Assembly (NCBI RefSeq): GCF_028473665.1
Contig: NZ_CP098774.1
Coordinates: 5,141,501 to 5,205,500 of the forward strand
Direction of reading: 5' to 3'
DNA from: Sphingomonas sp. QA11
GTDB lineage: Bacteria > Pseudomonadota > Alphaproteobacteria > Sphingomonadales > Sphingomonadaceae
Length of the DNA stretch: 64,000 nucleotides
Part shown: in pieces, positions 50,586 to 59,404 of the stretch
Position numbering within the stretch: position 1 is the first letter of the stretch
Layout: each line of letters starts with the position of its first letter
The notes under the pieces: model-generated
The model's input: the letters and a program-made list of their open reading frames with translations, nothing else
The model's database searches: none
Told to the model about the DNA's origin: nothing
Program-made: the position numbers and the translations under genes

Positions 50586-51413
50586 TTAGCCGACGAAGGC
50601 GCGCTCGATCACATAATGGCCGGGCTTGTTGTTCGACCCTTCCTCGAACCCGCATGCCTCGAGCATCGCCGCGGTGTCGCGGATCATCGCGGTGCTGCCG
50701 CACAACATCACCCGGTCATGCTCCGGATCGAACGCCTTCGCCCCGGTCAGCGGCGGACCGAACAAATGGCCATTCTCCACCAGCGTGTCGATCCGCCCGC
50801 AGGTCCTGAACGGCTCGCGCGTCACCGTCGGCACATAATGGAACTGAAGCAGCGCCTGGTCGCCCACCAGCGGATCACCGGCGAGCTGCGCGGTCAGTTC
50901 GTCATGATAGGCGAGGTCGCTCACGCGCCGCACCGAATGGACGATCACCACCTGCCCAAACCTGTCGTAGACATCTGGGTCGCGCGCCACGCTCAGGAAG
51001 GGGGCCAGCCCCGTGCCGGTCGATAGCAGGAACAGCCGTTTCCCGCCGAGCAGCGCGTCAAGCACGAGGGTGCCGGTTGGCTTGCGGCCGAGATAGAGCT
51101 GGTCGTCGGGCCTGATCGTCTGGAGCCGCGAGGTCAGCGGTCCGTCCGGCACCTTGATCGACAGGAACTCGATCTCGTCGGACCAGGCCGGGCTGGCGAT
51201 CGAATAGGCGCGCATCAGCGGCCTGCCGCCGGGATCCTCGTCGCCGGGCAGTCCGATCATCACGAACTCGCCTGACCTGAAGCGGAAGCTTGCCGGCCGC
51301 TCGACCGCGAAGCTGAACAGATGCTCGTTCCAGTGCCGCACCCAACGGACCGGCACGGTCTGGAACGCGGCATGATCGGGGATGGTCCTTGGCGGGCGCA
51401 CGGGCATGTTCAT
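50586..51413 (-). CDS. fpr: Ferredoxin-NADP+ reductase
   Basis: 275 residues with the FAD motif GRPLMRAYSIASPAWSDEIE (RxYS), the NADP region LFLLSTGTGLAPFLSVARDP, VMLCGSTAMIRDTAAMLEAC and the C-terminal GHYVIERAFVG typical of bacterial FPRs (ends in V-G). It keeps ferredoxin or flavodoxin in balance with NADPH under oxidative stress. The start overlaps the stop of the upstream hypothetical gene by 4 bases (ATGA). Confidence 0.93.
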   Translation of the reverse strand: MNMPVRPPRTIPDHAAFQTVPVRWVRHWNEHLFSFAVERPASFRFRSGEFVMIGLPGDEDPGGRPLMRAYSIASPAWSDEIEFLSIKVPDGPLTSRLQTIRPDDQLYLGRKPTGTLVLDALLGGKRLFLLSTGTGLAPFLSVARDPDVYDRFGQVVIVHSVRRVSDLAYHDELTAQLAGDPLVGDQALLQFHYVPTVTREPFRTCGRIDTLVENGHLFGPPLTGAKAFDPEHDRVMLCGSTAMIRDTAAMLEACGFEEGSNNKPGHYVIERAFVG

Positions 51414-51829
51414 GGGCGCTGCACCGTCGTGTCGGTCATCGCGGTCGCGACGAAATCGGCCGCCTGCGCCAGTCTGGCCACCGCGTCCTCGGTCACCAGC
51501 CCGGCCGCCACGCGCTTGAGCCGCCCGATCGGCCCTTCCTGCGCCGTCGCGAACAGCGCCAGCAACCGCGCCTCGTCGTCGGTCGTCCTGGCCGATCCGG
51601 CGCTACCGAAGCGCACCTGGCTGAGGCTTTCCTGGTCGAGCGTCGCCATCAGCATGTTGAAATCGGGCAGCGCTTCGGCGATGCCGCGCCGCGCGAAACC
51701 GGCATGGAGCGCGTGGCAGCAGCACCGCCCGGCGCGCGCCGCGCCGACCCATGTCCGCATTGCCGTGAGCAGGAAACGCTCGGGCTCTTCGAGCCGGCCG
51801 ACCGCGCGGTCGAGATAACGGTACATCAT
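51410..51829 (-). CDS. Hypothetical protein co-translated with fpr
   Basis: 139 residues, largely helical: MMYRYLDRAVGRLEEPERFL, LTAMRTWVGAARAGRCCCHA, LLALFATAQEGPIGRLKRVA. There is an unusual CCC run in the first third. No signal or membrane segment. Its overlap with fpr suggests a role in the same redox process. I do not recognise the family. Confidence 0.7.
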   Translation of the reverse strand: MMYRYLDRAVGRLEEPERFLLTAMRTWVGAARAGRCCCHALHAGFARRGIAEALPDFNMLMATLDQESLSQVRFGSAGSARTTDDEARLLALFATAQEGPIGRLKRVAAGLVTEDAVARLAQAADFVATAMTDTTVQRP

Positions 51830-51977
51830 GCTTCCTTATTGCGAGTGCGTCGCATTATTGTGAATGGTGCGATGCGTCAATGCTCGACTGAGCTGAATTC
51901 GTCGCGGATGTGGTTGGGTCGGGTTGAGGACAATTCCGCCACGCCCTATCGTCAGGCCGGGGGACCGCGCCGTGACG

Positions 51978-52994
51978 ATGGAGGAGCCTGATATCGTCGA
52001 TCGGCCCGCCATGGCGCGGCGTCGTCTGTTCGGCCTGCAATATTTGCGTGCGATCGCGGCGACCGGCGTGGTCCTGTTCCACGCGACCGAGGCGGCCGGC
52101 GCGCCCTGGCGAATCGGTTCCCGCGGCGTCGACCTCTTCTTCGTGCTCAGCGGTTTCCTGATGATCGCGATCACTGACGGCGGCGCGCGGCCCTGGCCTT
52201 TCTTCAAGGACAGGCTGTTGCGGGTAGCCCCGCTCTACTGGATCGCGACCGCCGCGCTCATCATGGTCGCCGTGGTCGGCCTCGCGCCATACATGACGCT
52301 CGATCCGGTCCGGATCCTGACCTCCTTCGCCTTCATTCCCTATGGTGACCTCACTGCCGGGCGAATCATCCTGCCGATCCTTCCGGTCGGCTGGACGCTG
52401 AACGTCGAGATGCTGTTCTACACGCTTTTCGCGCTGATCCTGGTGCTGCCACGCTACCGGATGCTGGTGCTGACCTGCGTGATCTGCGGCCTGGTCACGC
52501 TTGGCTTCCTCTGCGGCCCGACCGGGGCGGGGGCTGCCTGGACCCAGCCGATATTGCTTGAATTCGTCGCGGGCGGCTGGGTCGGCATGGCCTGGGTCAG
52601 GCCGGAACGGCGGCGGCAGATACTCGTCTTCCTGCTGCCCGCGCTGTGTGTGTGGACTGCCCTGCCGGTCGGAAGGGTCGGCGTGATGGTGACGCTGATC
52701 CTGGCGGCCGTCCTGTTCTTCGAGGCGCGGGGCGCCGGCATTCCGAAATGGCGCCCGCTCCTGCTGCTCGGCGACGCAAGCTATTCCATCTATCTGTGGC
52801 AGATCTTCCCGCTGCAATTCGTCTTCGTCCTTGGCCAGCGCCTGAACGTGCCGCCCGCCATCCTCGCCGTCACCGCCAGCCTTGCCGCGATCGGCGGTGG
52901 AATCCTGGCCTATCTGCTGCTTGAACGCCCGCTGCTCGCCCTGCTCCACCGCCGGCGCACCAGGCACGGCATCACTATCCCGGCGGGGCCATGA
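51978..52994 (+). CDS. Acyltransferase 3 family membrane protein
   Basis: 338 residues, about ten transmembrane segments: LFGLQYLRAIAATGVVLFHA (catalytic-type His), GSRGVDLFFVLSGFLMIAIT, then a long membrane domain ending PLLLLGDASYSIYLWQIFPL and YLLLERPLLALLHRR. Such OafA/ExoZ-like enzymes acylate exopolysaccharide, lipopolysaccharide or other surface molecules. A GTG at 51972 would add two residues. Confidence 0.88.
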   Translation: MEEPDIVDRPAMARRRLFGLQYLRAIAATGVVLFHATEAAGAPWRIGSRGVDLFFVLSGFLMIAITDGGARPWPFFKDRLLRVAPLYWIATAALIMVAVVGLAPYMTLDPVRILTSFAFIPYGDLTAGRIILPILPVGWTLNVEMLFYTLFALILVLPRYRMLVLTCVICGLVTLGFLCGPTGAGAAWTQPILLEFVAGGWVGMAWVRPERRRQILVFLLPALCVWTALPVGRVGVMVTLILAAVLFFEARGAGIPKWRPLLLLGDASYSIYLWQIFPLQFVFVLGQRLNVPPAILAVTASLAAIGGGILAYLLLERPLLALLHRRRTRHGITIPAGP

Positions 52995-53069
52995 TCAGCG
53001 TCCGGCGAAGGCTGGTCGGGCACCGCGCTATTTGATACTGTCGGCTGACGTTTTGCGGGGGCAGACGAC

Positions 53070-53792
53070 ATGGCGACAATAGTGGGCGGCTTCGGGCGGG
53101 ATGCGGTCGTCAGGGACCGTGGTTTCTTCCTCATCATGGCACTGGCGATTTCAGCGACGGTGGTCGCCGGATTCACGCTTCAACTCGTCGCCGGCCGGTC
53201 GAGCTTCGCCTCGCCCTGGTGGGTGCATGTCCACGGCATCACCTTCATGGGCTGGCTCGCCATCTATGTGGCGCAGAATGTCCTCGTCTATCGCAACGAC
53301 ATCGCGCTGCATCGCCGGCTCGGCCGGTTCGCGGCAGGCTATGTCGGCTGGATGGTGCTGGTCGGGCTCAGCGTGAACACGCTGGCGGCGATCAATCACC
53401 GAATCCCGCCCTTTTTCGAAATCAATGTCTTCCTGGTGATGGACTGGCTGACCGTGCTGGTCTTCGCCGGCCTCACCTGGGCCGGGGTACGGATGCGGCA
53501 CCGGACCGACTGGCACCGCCGGCTGATGCTGTGCGCTGCGATCATGATCATGACGCCCGGCGCCGGCCGGCTGCTGCCGCTGCCGCTGCTCGGCACCTGG
53601 ATCATCTGGTCGATCTGGCTGATCATGCTGGTCTATATCGGCGTGGCGGTGACCTATGATCTGGTCACGCGCGGCAAGGTGCATCCGGCGTATTTCTGGG
53701 GCTTCGGCGCCATCACCCTGGCGACCGCGCTGATGCGTCCGCTGGCCTTCACCCCGCCGATGCTCGCGATCACCGCTGCGCTGACCGGCTGA
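53070..53792 (+). CDS. Integral membrane protein, His-rich helices
   Basis: 240 residues, about seven hydrophobic segments (FFLIMALAISATVVAGFTLQ, WVHVHGITFMGWLAIYVAQN, IIWSIWLIMLVYIGVAVTYD). Conserved-looking His residues in VHVHGIT, IALHRRLGR and DWHRRLML resemble quinol/haem membrane proteins, but no known haem-binding spacing is certain. Function unknown. It starts 76 bases after the acyltransferase. Confidence 0.7.
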   Translation: MATIVGGFGRDAVVRDRGFFLIMALAISATVVAGFTLQLVAGRSSFASPWWVHVHGITFMGWLAIYVAQNVLVYRNDIALHRRLGRFAAGYVGWMVLVGLSVNTLAAINHRIPPFFEINVFLVMDWLTVLVFAGLTWAGVRMRHRTDWHRRLMLCAAIMIMTPGAGRLLPLPLLGTWIIWSIWLIMLVYIGVAVTYDLVTRGKVHPAYFWGFGAITLATALMRPLAFTPPMLAITAALTG

Positions 53793-53861
53793 TCGGAGCC
53801 GCGGGGTATCTTGACGCGGTCTCTCGTCCGGGCGAGTCTCCTGCGCAAAGGAGAGACATGA

Positions 53862-54245
53862 ATGTTCAGCCACATGATGGTCGGCAGCAACGACATCGCC
53901 CGATCGAAGGCCTTCTACGACGCGCTCTTCGGCACTCTCGGCGGCAAGCCCGCCTTCCAGGATGACAAAGGCCGCCTGATCTACATGCACAATGGCGGAA
54001 TCTTCATGGTGTCGGCCCCAATCGACGGCAAGAATGCCTGCCATGCCAATGGCGGGACCATTGGCTTCACGATGGCAAGCCCGGAAGAGACCGATGCCTG
54101 GCACAAGGCGGGGGTCGAGCATGGCGGCAGCTCGATCGAGGACCCGCCCGGCCTGCGCGATGGCGGCTTCGGGCCGATGTATCTCGCCTATCTGCGCGAT
54201 CCCGACGGGAACAAGCTGTGCGGCCTGCACCGGGTGAAGGCCTGA
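53862..54245 (+). CDS. VOC family (glyoxalase-like) protein
   Basis: 127 residues: MFSHMMVGSNDIARSKAFYD, ALFGTLGGKPAFQDDKGRLI, HANGGTIGFTMASPEETDAW and PMYLAYLRDPDGNKLCGLHR, the paired beta-alpha-beta modules of vicinal-oxygen-chelate enzymes. The metal ligands (His4 and Glu/Asp near DPDGNKL) are plausible. The substrate is unknown. It is followed after 41 bases by a fumarylacetoacetase-type gene. Confidence 0.88.
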   Translation: MFSHMMVGSNDIARSKAFYDALFGTLGGKPAFQDDKGRLIYMHNGGIFMVSAPIDGKNACHANGGTIGFTMASPEETDAWHKAGVEHGGSSIEDPPGLRDGGFGPMYLAYLRDPDGNKLCGLHRVKA

Positions 54246-54286
54246 CGGAATCCGCCGTCGCGCCCTTTCTGAAAGCCGACCGCGCC

Positions 54287-54961
54287 ATGCCGCTTCCGCA
54301 CGTTGCCCCGGCCACGCTGGCCATCATGGGCACGCCCGATCGTTTTCCTGTCCGGCGCATCTTTTGCGTCGGGCAGAACTACGCCGATCATGCGCGGGAA
54401 ATGGGCTCCGATCCCGACCGGCAGAAACCCTTCTTCTTCACCAAGCCGGCCGACGCCGTCGTCGATGGCGGCACTGTGCTGCCGTTCCCCGCCCGCACCG
54501 CCGATCTTCATCATGAGGTCGAGCTGGTCGTGGCGCTGTCCGGGGGCGGCACTGACATCCCGGTGGCTGACGCCGCCGGGCTGATCTTCGGCTATGCGGC
54601 CGGGCTCGACCTCACCCGCCGCGATCTCCAGGCGGAAGCGAAAAAGGCTGGCCGCCCCTGGGACATGGCCAAGGGTTTCGACCGCTCAGCGCCGATCGGC
54701 CCGCTGACCCCCGGCATTCCGCCGGCCAGCGGCAGGATTTCCCTCACGATCAACGGCGATCCGCGCCAGTCGGGTACGCTCGACCAGATGATCTGGAATG
54801 TGCCCGAGATCATCGCCGAGCTGTCAACCTATGTCGACCTCAGGCCCGGCGACCTGATCTTCACCGGCACCCCCGCCGGCGTCGGCCCGATCCTGCGCGG
54901 CGACCGGCTTGAGGCGATGGTCGAGGGCGCTGCGCCCTTGCTGGTCGCGTTCGCCGGATAG
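54287..54961 (+). CDS. Fumarylacetoacetate hydrolase family protein
   Basis: 224 residues: RRIFCVGQNYADHAREMG, PFFFTKPADAVVDGGTVLPF, LHHEVELVVALSGGG (the E-x-E metal site), GYAAGLDLTRRDLQAEAKKA, GRPWDMAKGFDRSAPIGPL and RPGDLIFTGTPAGVGPILRG. This is the size of the acylpyruvase/oxaloacetate decarboxylase branch (FAHD1-like). The start is the ATG at 54287. Confidence 0.9.
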   Translation: MPLPHVAPATLAIMGTPDRFPVRRIFCVGQNYADHAREMGSDPDRQKPFFFTKPADAVVDGGTVLPFPARTADLHHEVELVVALSGGGTDIPVADAAGLIFGYAAGLDLTRRDLQAEAKKAGRPWDMAKGFDRSAPIGPLTPGIPPASGRISLTINGDPRQSGTLDQMIWNVPEIIAELSTYVDLRPGDLIFTGTPAGVGPILRGDRLEAMVEGAAPLLVAFAG

Positions 54962-55208
54962 GCCGCGGGCTTGCAAGCCGGCATGCCGACGCTGCTGCGC
55001 AGGCGGTTCAAAGGGGGCAGTCGGCGGAAAATGGACAGGCACCGGCTGGACCGAAAGGCCGTCAGCTGGCACAAACCGCCCATGACCTTCCCGGTTCACA
55101 TTGCAGGCGCCGCGATCAGCGGTCGAATTAAGCACCCGGCCTGATCCGTCAGGCCGGGTCCGCCCGCATGTGAACACCATGGCGCCCGACGCGCCACGCT
55201 CAAGGTCT

Positions 55209-55706
55209 ATGATGATGTCAACGCAGGAAACGACGCTGCACCTCATCTGCGGCAAGATCGCCGCCGGGAAATCGACGCTTACCGCCAGCCTCGGCGCCCT
55301 CCCTCGCACCATCGTGGTGGCTGAGGATCAATGGCTTGCCAGGCTCTATCCCGGCGAGCAGACCAGTCTCGCCGATTATGTGCGCAATTCGACGCGCCTA
55401 CGGAATGCGATGGCGCCGCATCTGGTGGCGCTGCTGCGAACCGGTGTTTCCGTCGTCCTGGATTTTCCCGCGAACACCCTGGCCAGTCGGGCGTGGATGC
55501 GCATTCTGTTCGAGGAGGCGGGGGTGGCGCACCAGCTCCATTATCTCGACGTCGCCGACGAGATTTGCAAAGCGCGCCTTCGCGAACGAAATGCCAAGGG
55601 CGAGCACGAGTTCATCGTGACGGACGAGGAGTTCGACCTGTTCACCCGGCATTTCGTGGCACCGGCCCCCGATGAAGGCTTCAACATCGTCCTTCATCGC
55701 CAATAG
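55209..55706 (+). CDS. P-loop kinase-like ATPase (zeta-toxin-like fold)
   Basis: 165 residues: Walker A LHLICGKIAAGKSTLTASLG near the N-terminus, VVAEDQWLARLYPGEQTSLA, VVLDFPANTLASRAWMRIL and the lid LRERNAKGEHEFIVTDEEFD. This is the AAA_33/zeta-toxin-like group of small-molecule kinases. There is no antitoxin beside it, so a metabolic or phosphotransferase role is more likely than a toxin. Three ATGs lie at 55209-55217; the first is used. Confidence 0.8.
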   Translation: MMMSTQETTLHLICGKIAAGKSTLTASLGALPRTIVVAEDQWLARLYPGEQTSLADYVRNSTRLRNAMAPHLVALLRTGVSVVLDFPANTLASRAWMRILFEEAGVAHQLHYLDVADEICKARLRERNAKGEHEFIVTDEEFDLFTRHFVAPAPDEGFNIVLHRQ

Positions 55707-55756
55707 AGGTGCCATGCGCTCCTCGGAGAAAGTCGCGGGGTCGGGTGCCGCGGCCC

Positions 55757-56800
55757 TCAAGCCGTTGTCGTGACTCCCCGGTAAACCGGATCCTCCAGCG
55801 CGCGCCCGGCGCCCATCGCGACGCAGATCAGTGCGTTTTCCGCAACGATCACCGGCAGGCCAGTCGCCTTGGCCAGCGCCTCGTCGATGCCGGAGAGAAG
55901 CGATCCGCCGCCGGTCATGACGATGCCCTGGTCGTAGAGATCGGCGGCCAGCTCCGGTTCGGTCCGCTCGAGCGCGCCGAGCACCGTCTCGACTACCTGG
56001 CCGACCAGGTCGGCGAGCGAGCCGGCGATCTCGGCCTGGGTGACCTCGACCTCCTTGGGCACGCCGGCGACCAGATCGCGTCCCTTGACCCGCATGACCA
56101 GGCCGTCCTGCGCTGTCTCCGCGCTGGCCATTCCGATCTCGATCTTCACGCGTTCGGCGGTCGATTCACCGATCATCAGGTTGTGCTTGCGGCGGATGTA
56201 CGAGGCGATCGCATCGTCCATCCGGTCCCCGCCGACCCGCGCCGAGGTGCTGTAGGCGAGGCCGCGCAGCGACAGCACCGCCACCTCGGTCGTACCGCCG
56301 CCGATATCGACCACCATCGCGCCGATCGGCTCGGTGACAGGAAGGCCCGCGCCGATCGCCGCGGCCATCGGCTCCTCGATCAGGTGGACGGTTCGCGCGC
56401 CCGCATTCTCAGCCGCCTGGCGGATCGCGCGCCGCTCGACCGGGGTCGCGCCGGAGGGGATGCAGATCGCGACCTCGGGGTTGCGCGGCAGCCGGCTCTT
56501 CCCGCCATGCGCCTTGTCGATGAACGCCTTGATCATCTGTTCGGCGACGTCGATGTCGGCGATCACCCCGTCGCGCATCGGCCGGACGGTACGAAGCGTG
56601 TCGGGCGTCTTGCCCATCATCAGCTTGGCTTCGGCGCCCACCGCGCGCACGCGCTGGACGCCGTCCAGCGTCTCGATGGCCACGACGGAGGGTTCGTTGA
56701 GCACGATGCCCCGGTCGCGCAGATAGACGACGGTGTTGGCGGTCCCGAGATCGATCGCCATGTCATTGGACGCTCGGCTGAACAGGCGAGGAAAACGCAT
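55757..56800 (-). CDS. mreB: Rod-shape protein MreB
   Basis: 347 residues of the actin-like family: MAIDLGTANTVVYLRDRGIV (phosphate 1), EEPMAAAIGAGLPVTEPIGA, MVVDIGGGTTEVAVLSLRGL (phosphate 2), VGGDRMDDAIASYIRRKHNL and GIVMTGGGSLLSGIDEALAK (adenosine). It polymerises under the inner membrane and guides the elongasome. No mreC or mreD follows, so this could be a second, stand-alone copy. Confidence 0.93.
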   Translation of the reverse strand: MRFPRLFSRASNDMAIDLGTANTVVYLRDRGIVLNEPSVVAIETLDGVQRVRAVGAEAKLMMGKTPDTLRTVRPMRDGVIADIDVAEQMIKAFIDKAHGGKSRLPRNPEVAICIPSGATPVERRAIRQAAENAGARTVHLIEEPMAAAIGAGLPVTEPIGAMVVDIGGGTTEVAVLSLRGLAYSTSARVGGDRMDDAIASYIRRKHNLMIGESTAERVKIEIGMASAETAQDGLVMRVKGRDLVAGVPKEVEVTQAEIAGSLADLVGQVVETVLGALERTEPELAADLYDQGIVMTGGGSLLSGIDEALAKATGLPVIVAENALICVAMGAGRALEDPVYRGVTTTA

Positions 56801-56999
56801 TGAGATGTAATCATTTCCGAATTAGCGGCGCGCGCCGGCTCGCCTGAACTATGGCGCATAAGTTGGGAGCGGCGGCGTGGGCGCGTCGGCACAGCGCGTC
56901 AAGGTCCGGGGTGGACCGGGTGCGTCCGACCGGGCTTTGCGGGCGACGAGGGGGTGGCACCGCGTTGCTCCACAGCGCCGCTTCGGTTGTAACACTTCC

Positions 57000-57016
57000 G
57001 GAATAAGCGTTATTCC
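57000..57016. promoter_or_regulatory. Palindromic operator candidate of the toxin operon
   Basis: GGAATAAGCGTTATTCC is a perfect 7-bp inverted repeat around GCG, 27 bases before the first toxin ATG. Its AT-rich arms stand out in GC-rich DNA. It is a plausible repressor or activator site. Confidence 0.5.
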
Positions 57017-57043
57017 CCGTGCTTCGCGGATGATGGGGACTGC

Positions 57044-58195
57044 ATGATGGCTTCGAGCGCAACCACGACGACGTCGCCGCTTTCGCCCAAGGCGACGACC
57101 AATCCGGACGGCAGCTTCTTTCTCGCCTCGACTGACTGGATCACGCTCCAGACTTATCTTCAGGCGGCGGTGACGCTGCCGATCACTGGGGCGGAGGCGA
57201 TTGCCAAGCTCGGCATCAACAGCGCGGATGCCGATTATTTCGCGCCGCTGTGGAGCGCCTATTCGGGCGTTCACGATCATTGCCACGATTTCTCGATCAA
57301 CACCTTCCCGGAAACCGTGTCCCTCGCCTCCGACATCGTCGATTACGGGCGCAACAAGGTGCCGGTGTTCTACGGCGCGATCTCGAAGATCGCCGACAAG
57401 GTCAGTGACGGGGTGCTGACCGAGGAGAAGGCGCAGGTCCAGATCACCCAGGTGCTGACCAACCTGGTCAAGGATGCCCAGACACGCGGCGATCGCGCGG
57501 CAGCGGTCGAGGCGGCGATCGCCAGCTTCATTGCCCAGACCCAGGCCGACAAGGCGCTGCTCGATCCGTTGCAGACGCGTTACCGTAACGAGCTTGAGGG
57601 CGATAACGGTCGCATCGCCGAGCTGGAGGCGGATCTCGCGACCGAACAGGCGGTGATCGACGCCGAAAATGCGGAATATGCGAAGGACGTGAAGCTCGCC
57701 GCGACCACCCCGACCTATGGCTGGATCGTGCCGGCGGGCACTATCGCCGCAGCGGTGGTCGCCGGCATCTATGGCGCGCGCGCGACGGCCGCGCTCAGGG
57801 CGATGCGCGCCGCGCAGGAGCAGTTCGACAAGGATTCCGACGAACTCGCCAGCAAGCGGCTGATGGCGCAGGACCTGACCACGGCGGGCACCAGCCTGGA
57901 CGGGGTGCTGACCGCGCTTAATTCGGCGCTGCCGATCGTGCAGAAGGCGCGGGGCGCCTGGCATGCGCTGTCGGACGATATCGGCAGCGTCCTGAAGACG
58001 CTGGCCAACGATATCGGGGGGCAGGAATCCTTCATCGCCTCGCTCGGCGTGGATACGGCGATCAGCGAATGGTCGGAACTGGCCAAGAAGGCCGACACCT
58101 ACCGCGCAAACGCCTTCATCACCGTGCTGAGCGAAGCGGAGGTCACCGCGCGGATTGCCGCCGATCCGAACGCCTTTGCCGTATCGCACGGCTGA
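57044..58195 (+). CDS. Alpha-helical pore-forming toxin component 1 (HBL/NHE/ClyA-like)
   Basis: 383 residues, no signal peptide. The long amphipathic helices (residues 30-220), a hydrophobic hairpin TYGWIVPAGTIAAAVVAGIY (about 224-243) and returning helices match the HBL/NHE/ClyA plan, where the hydrophobic tongue inserts into the membrane. The blocks VHDHCHDFSIN and NKVPVFYGAI recur in the next gene. It is the first of three tandem paralogues. Target cells are unknown. Start ATG at 57044, with GGGGA upstream. Confidence 0.75.
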   Translation: MMASSATTTTSPLSPKATTNPDGSFFLASTDWITLQTYLQAAVTLPITGAEAIAKLGINSADADYFAPLWSAYSGVHDHCHDFSINTFPETVSLASDIVDYGRNKVPVFYGAISKIADKVSDGVLTEEKAQVQITQVLTNLVKDAQTRGDRAAAVEAAIASFIAQTQADKALLDPLQTRYRNELEGDNGRIAELEADLATEQAVIDAENAEYAKDVKLAATTPTYGWIVPAGTIAAAVVAGIYGARATAALRAMRAAQEQFDKDSDELASKRLMAQDLTTAGTSLDGVLTALNSALPIVQKARGAWHALSDDIGSVLKTLANDIGGQESFIASLGVDTAISEWSELAKKADTYRANAFITVLSEAEVTARIAADPNAFAVSHG

Positions 58196-58229
58196 TCCGG
58201 CACCTCCACCACTCGACAGGGAACCGCCC

Positions 58230-59393
58230 ATGCCCGAGGCACATGTCACACCGGCCCCGCTCGCCTCGCCGCTCGCGCCCGCCGCGGCGCTCGGCGGCGG
58301 CAGCGATTTCTTCATGTCACAGGGCGACTGGGCACTGGTCCAGGCCTATCTCGACACCGGCATCAGGCTGCCTGTCGACGCGACCCAGGCGGCGAAGGTG
58401 ATCGGTTTCACTGTCGACGAGGCAGGGGATTATGACGATCTGTGGACTGCCTTCTCCACGATCCACGACCATTGCAGCGATTTCCTCAACACCAGCTACC
58501 CCGCCATCGTCGGCGTCGCTTCCACGATCGCGACCTTCGGGACAAGCAAGGTGCCGGTCTTCTACGGCGCGATCGACAAGATCATCGCGCAGGTGAAGGC
58601 GGGCACGATGACGCTGGACAAGGCGGTCGTGCAGATGCGCACGATCCTGCTCAACCTCCAGGCTGATGCGCAGACGAAGGACACCGACGTCGCCGCTCAG
58701 GCGGCCGTGGTCGACAGCTTCATCGCCCAGATGAAGACCGATGCGGCGATGCTCGCGCCGATCAAGGCGAAATATCAGGCCCAGCTAGACGGCGAGGATG
58801 GGGTGATCGCCACCCTGCGCGTGATGGTCTCGGCGCTTCGACAGCAAGTCGAAGACGAGTTCAGGGAGGTCGCCAGGGATGAGGAAATCGCGATGGGCTC
58901 CGTCGTCCTTTTCGCTGTTCCGGTGCTCGGTACGATCACGGCAGCCTGTCTCACGGCGGTCTATTTCGAGCGCGCGCGCCAGGAACGCATCATCGCGGAA
59001 AAGGACGCGGAGAAGCTGACCGACCTGCAGGCGCGCCTCAAGGTCGCTCTCGCGCTTGACGGCCACCTCGAGCTGTCGATGCACGCCCTGGGCAAGGTGG
59101 ATGACGCGCTCACCGCCGCCACCCCGGCACTGGCCAAGGCACAGGCCGCGTGGACCGCGCTCGACACCGGGATCGCGGGCATCCTCGCCACGCTGGCGAC
59201 CGATATCAGGGATATCGCCACGCTCGGGACGAAGCTCGATATCGATACCGTCATCGCTGCCTGGAAGACGATGGCTGACGACGCGGACGATTTCCGCGCC
59301 AACGCGTTCATCACGATCACGCCGGCACCCGACCCCGATGCGGCGGCGGGCGGCACGCCGACACCCACTCCTTCCGCCACGACCGCCGGCTGA
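58230..59393 (+). CDS. Alpha-helical pore-forming toxin component 2
   Basis: 387 residues, paralogous to component 1 (IHDHCSDFLN, SKVPVFYGAIDKIIAQV). Its own hydrophobic hairpin is MGSVVLFAVPVLGTITAACL, followed by helices rich in Ala/Leu/Asp. The Pro/Thr tail (PTPTPSATT) is disordered. Two components with tongues fit a multi-part pore such as Nhe/Hbl or the Aeromonas Ahl and Serratia Smh systems. ATG at 58230 with AGGGAA upstream; the longer frame from 58155 is Pro-rich and unlikely. Confidence 0.75.
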   Translation: MPEAHVTPAPLASPLAPAAALGGGSDFFMSQGDWALVQAYLDTGIRLPVDATQAAKVIGFTVDEAGDYDDLWTAFSTIHDHCSDFLNTSYPAIVGVASTIATFGTSKVPVFYGAIDKIIAQVKAGTMTLDKAVVQMRTILLNLQADAQTKDTDVAAQAAVVDSFIAQMKTDAAMLAPIKAKYQAQLDGEDGVIATLRVMVSALRQQVEDEFREVARDEEIAMGSVVLFAVPVLGTITAACLTAVYFERARQERIIAEKDAEKLTDLQARLKVALALDGHLELSMHALGKVDDALTAATPALAKAQAAWTALDTGIAGILATLATDIRDIATLGTKLDIDTVIAAWKTMADDADDFRANAFITITPAPDPDAAAGGTPTPTPSATTAG

Positions 59394-59404
59394 GGGCGGT
59401 CGCG

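Noticed and set aside
55209..55706. Zeta-toxin/antitoxin module
   Set aside because: The P-loop protein resembles zeta-toxin-like kinases, but no antitoxin gene overlaps or adjoins it.
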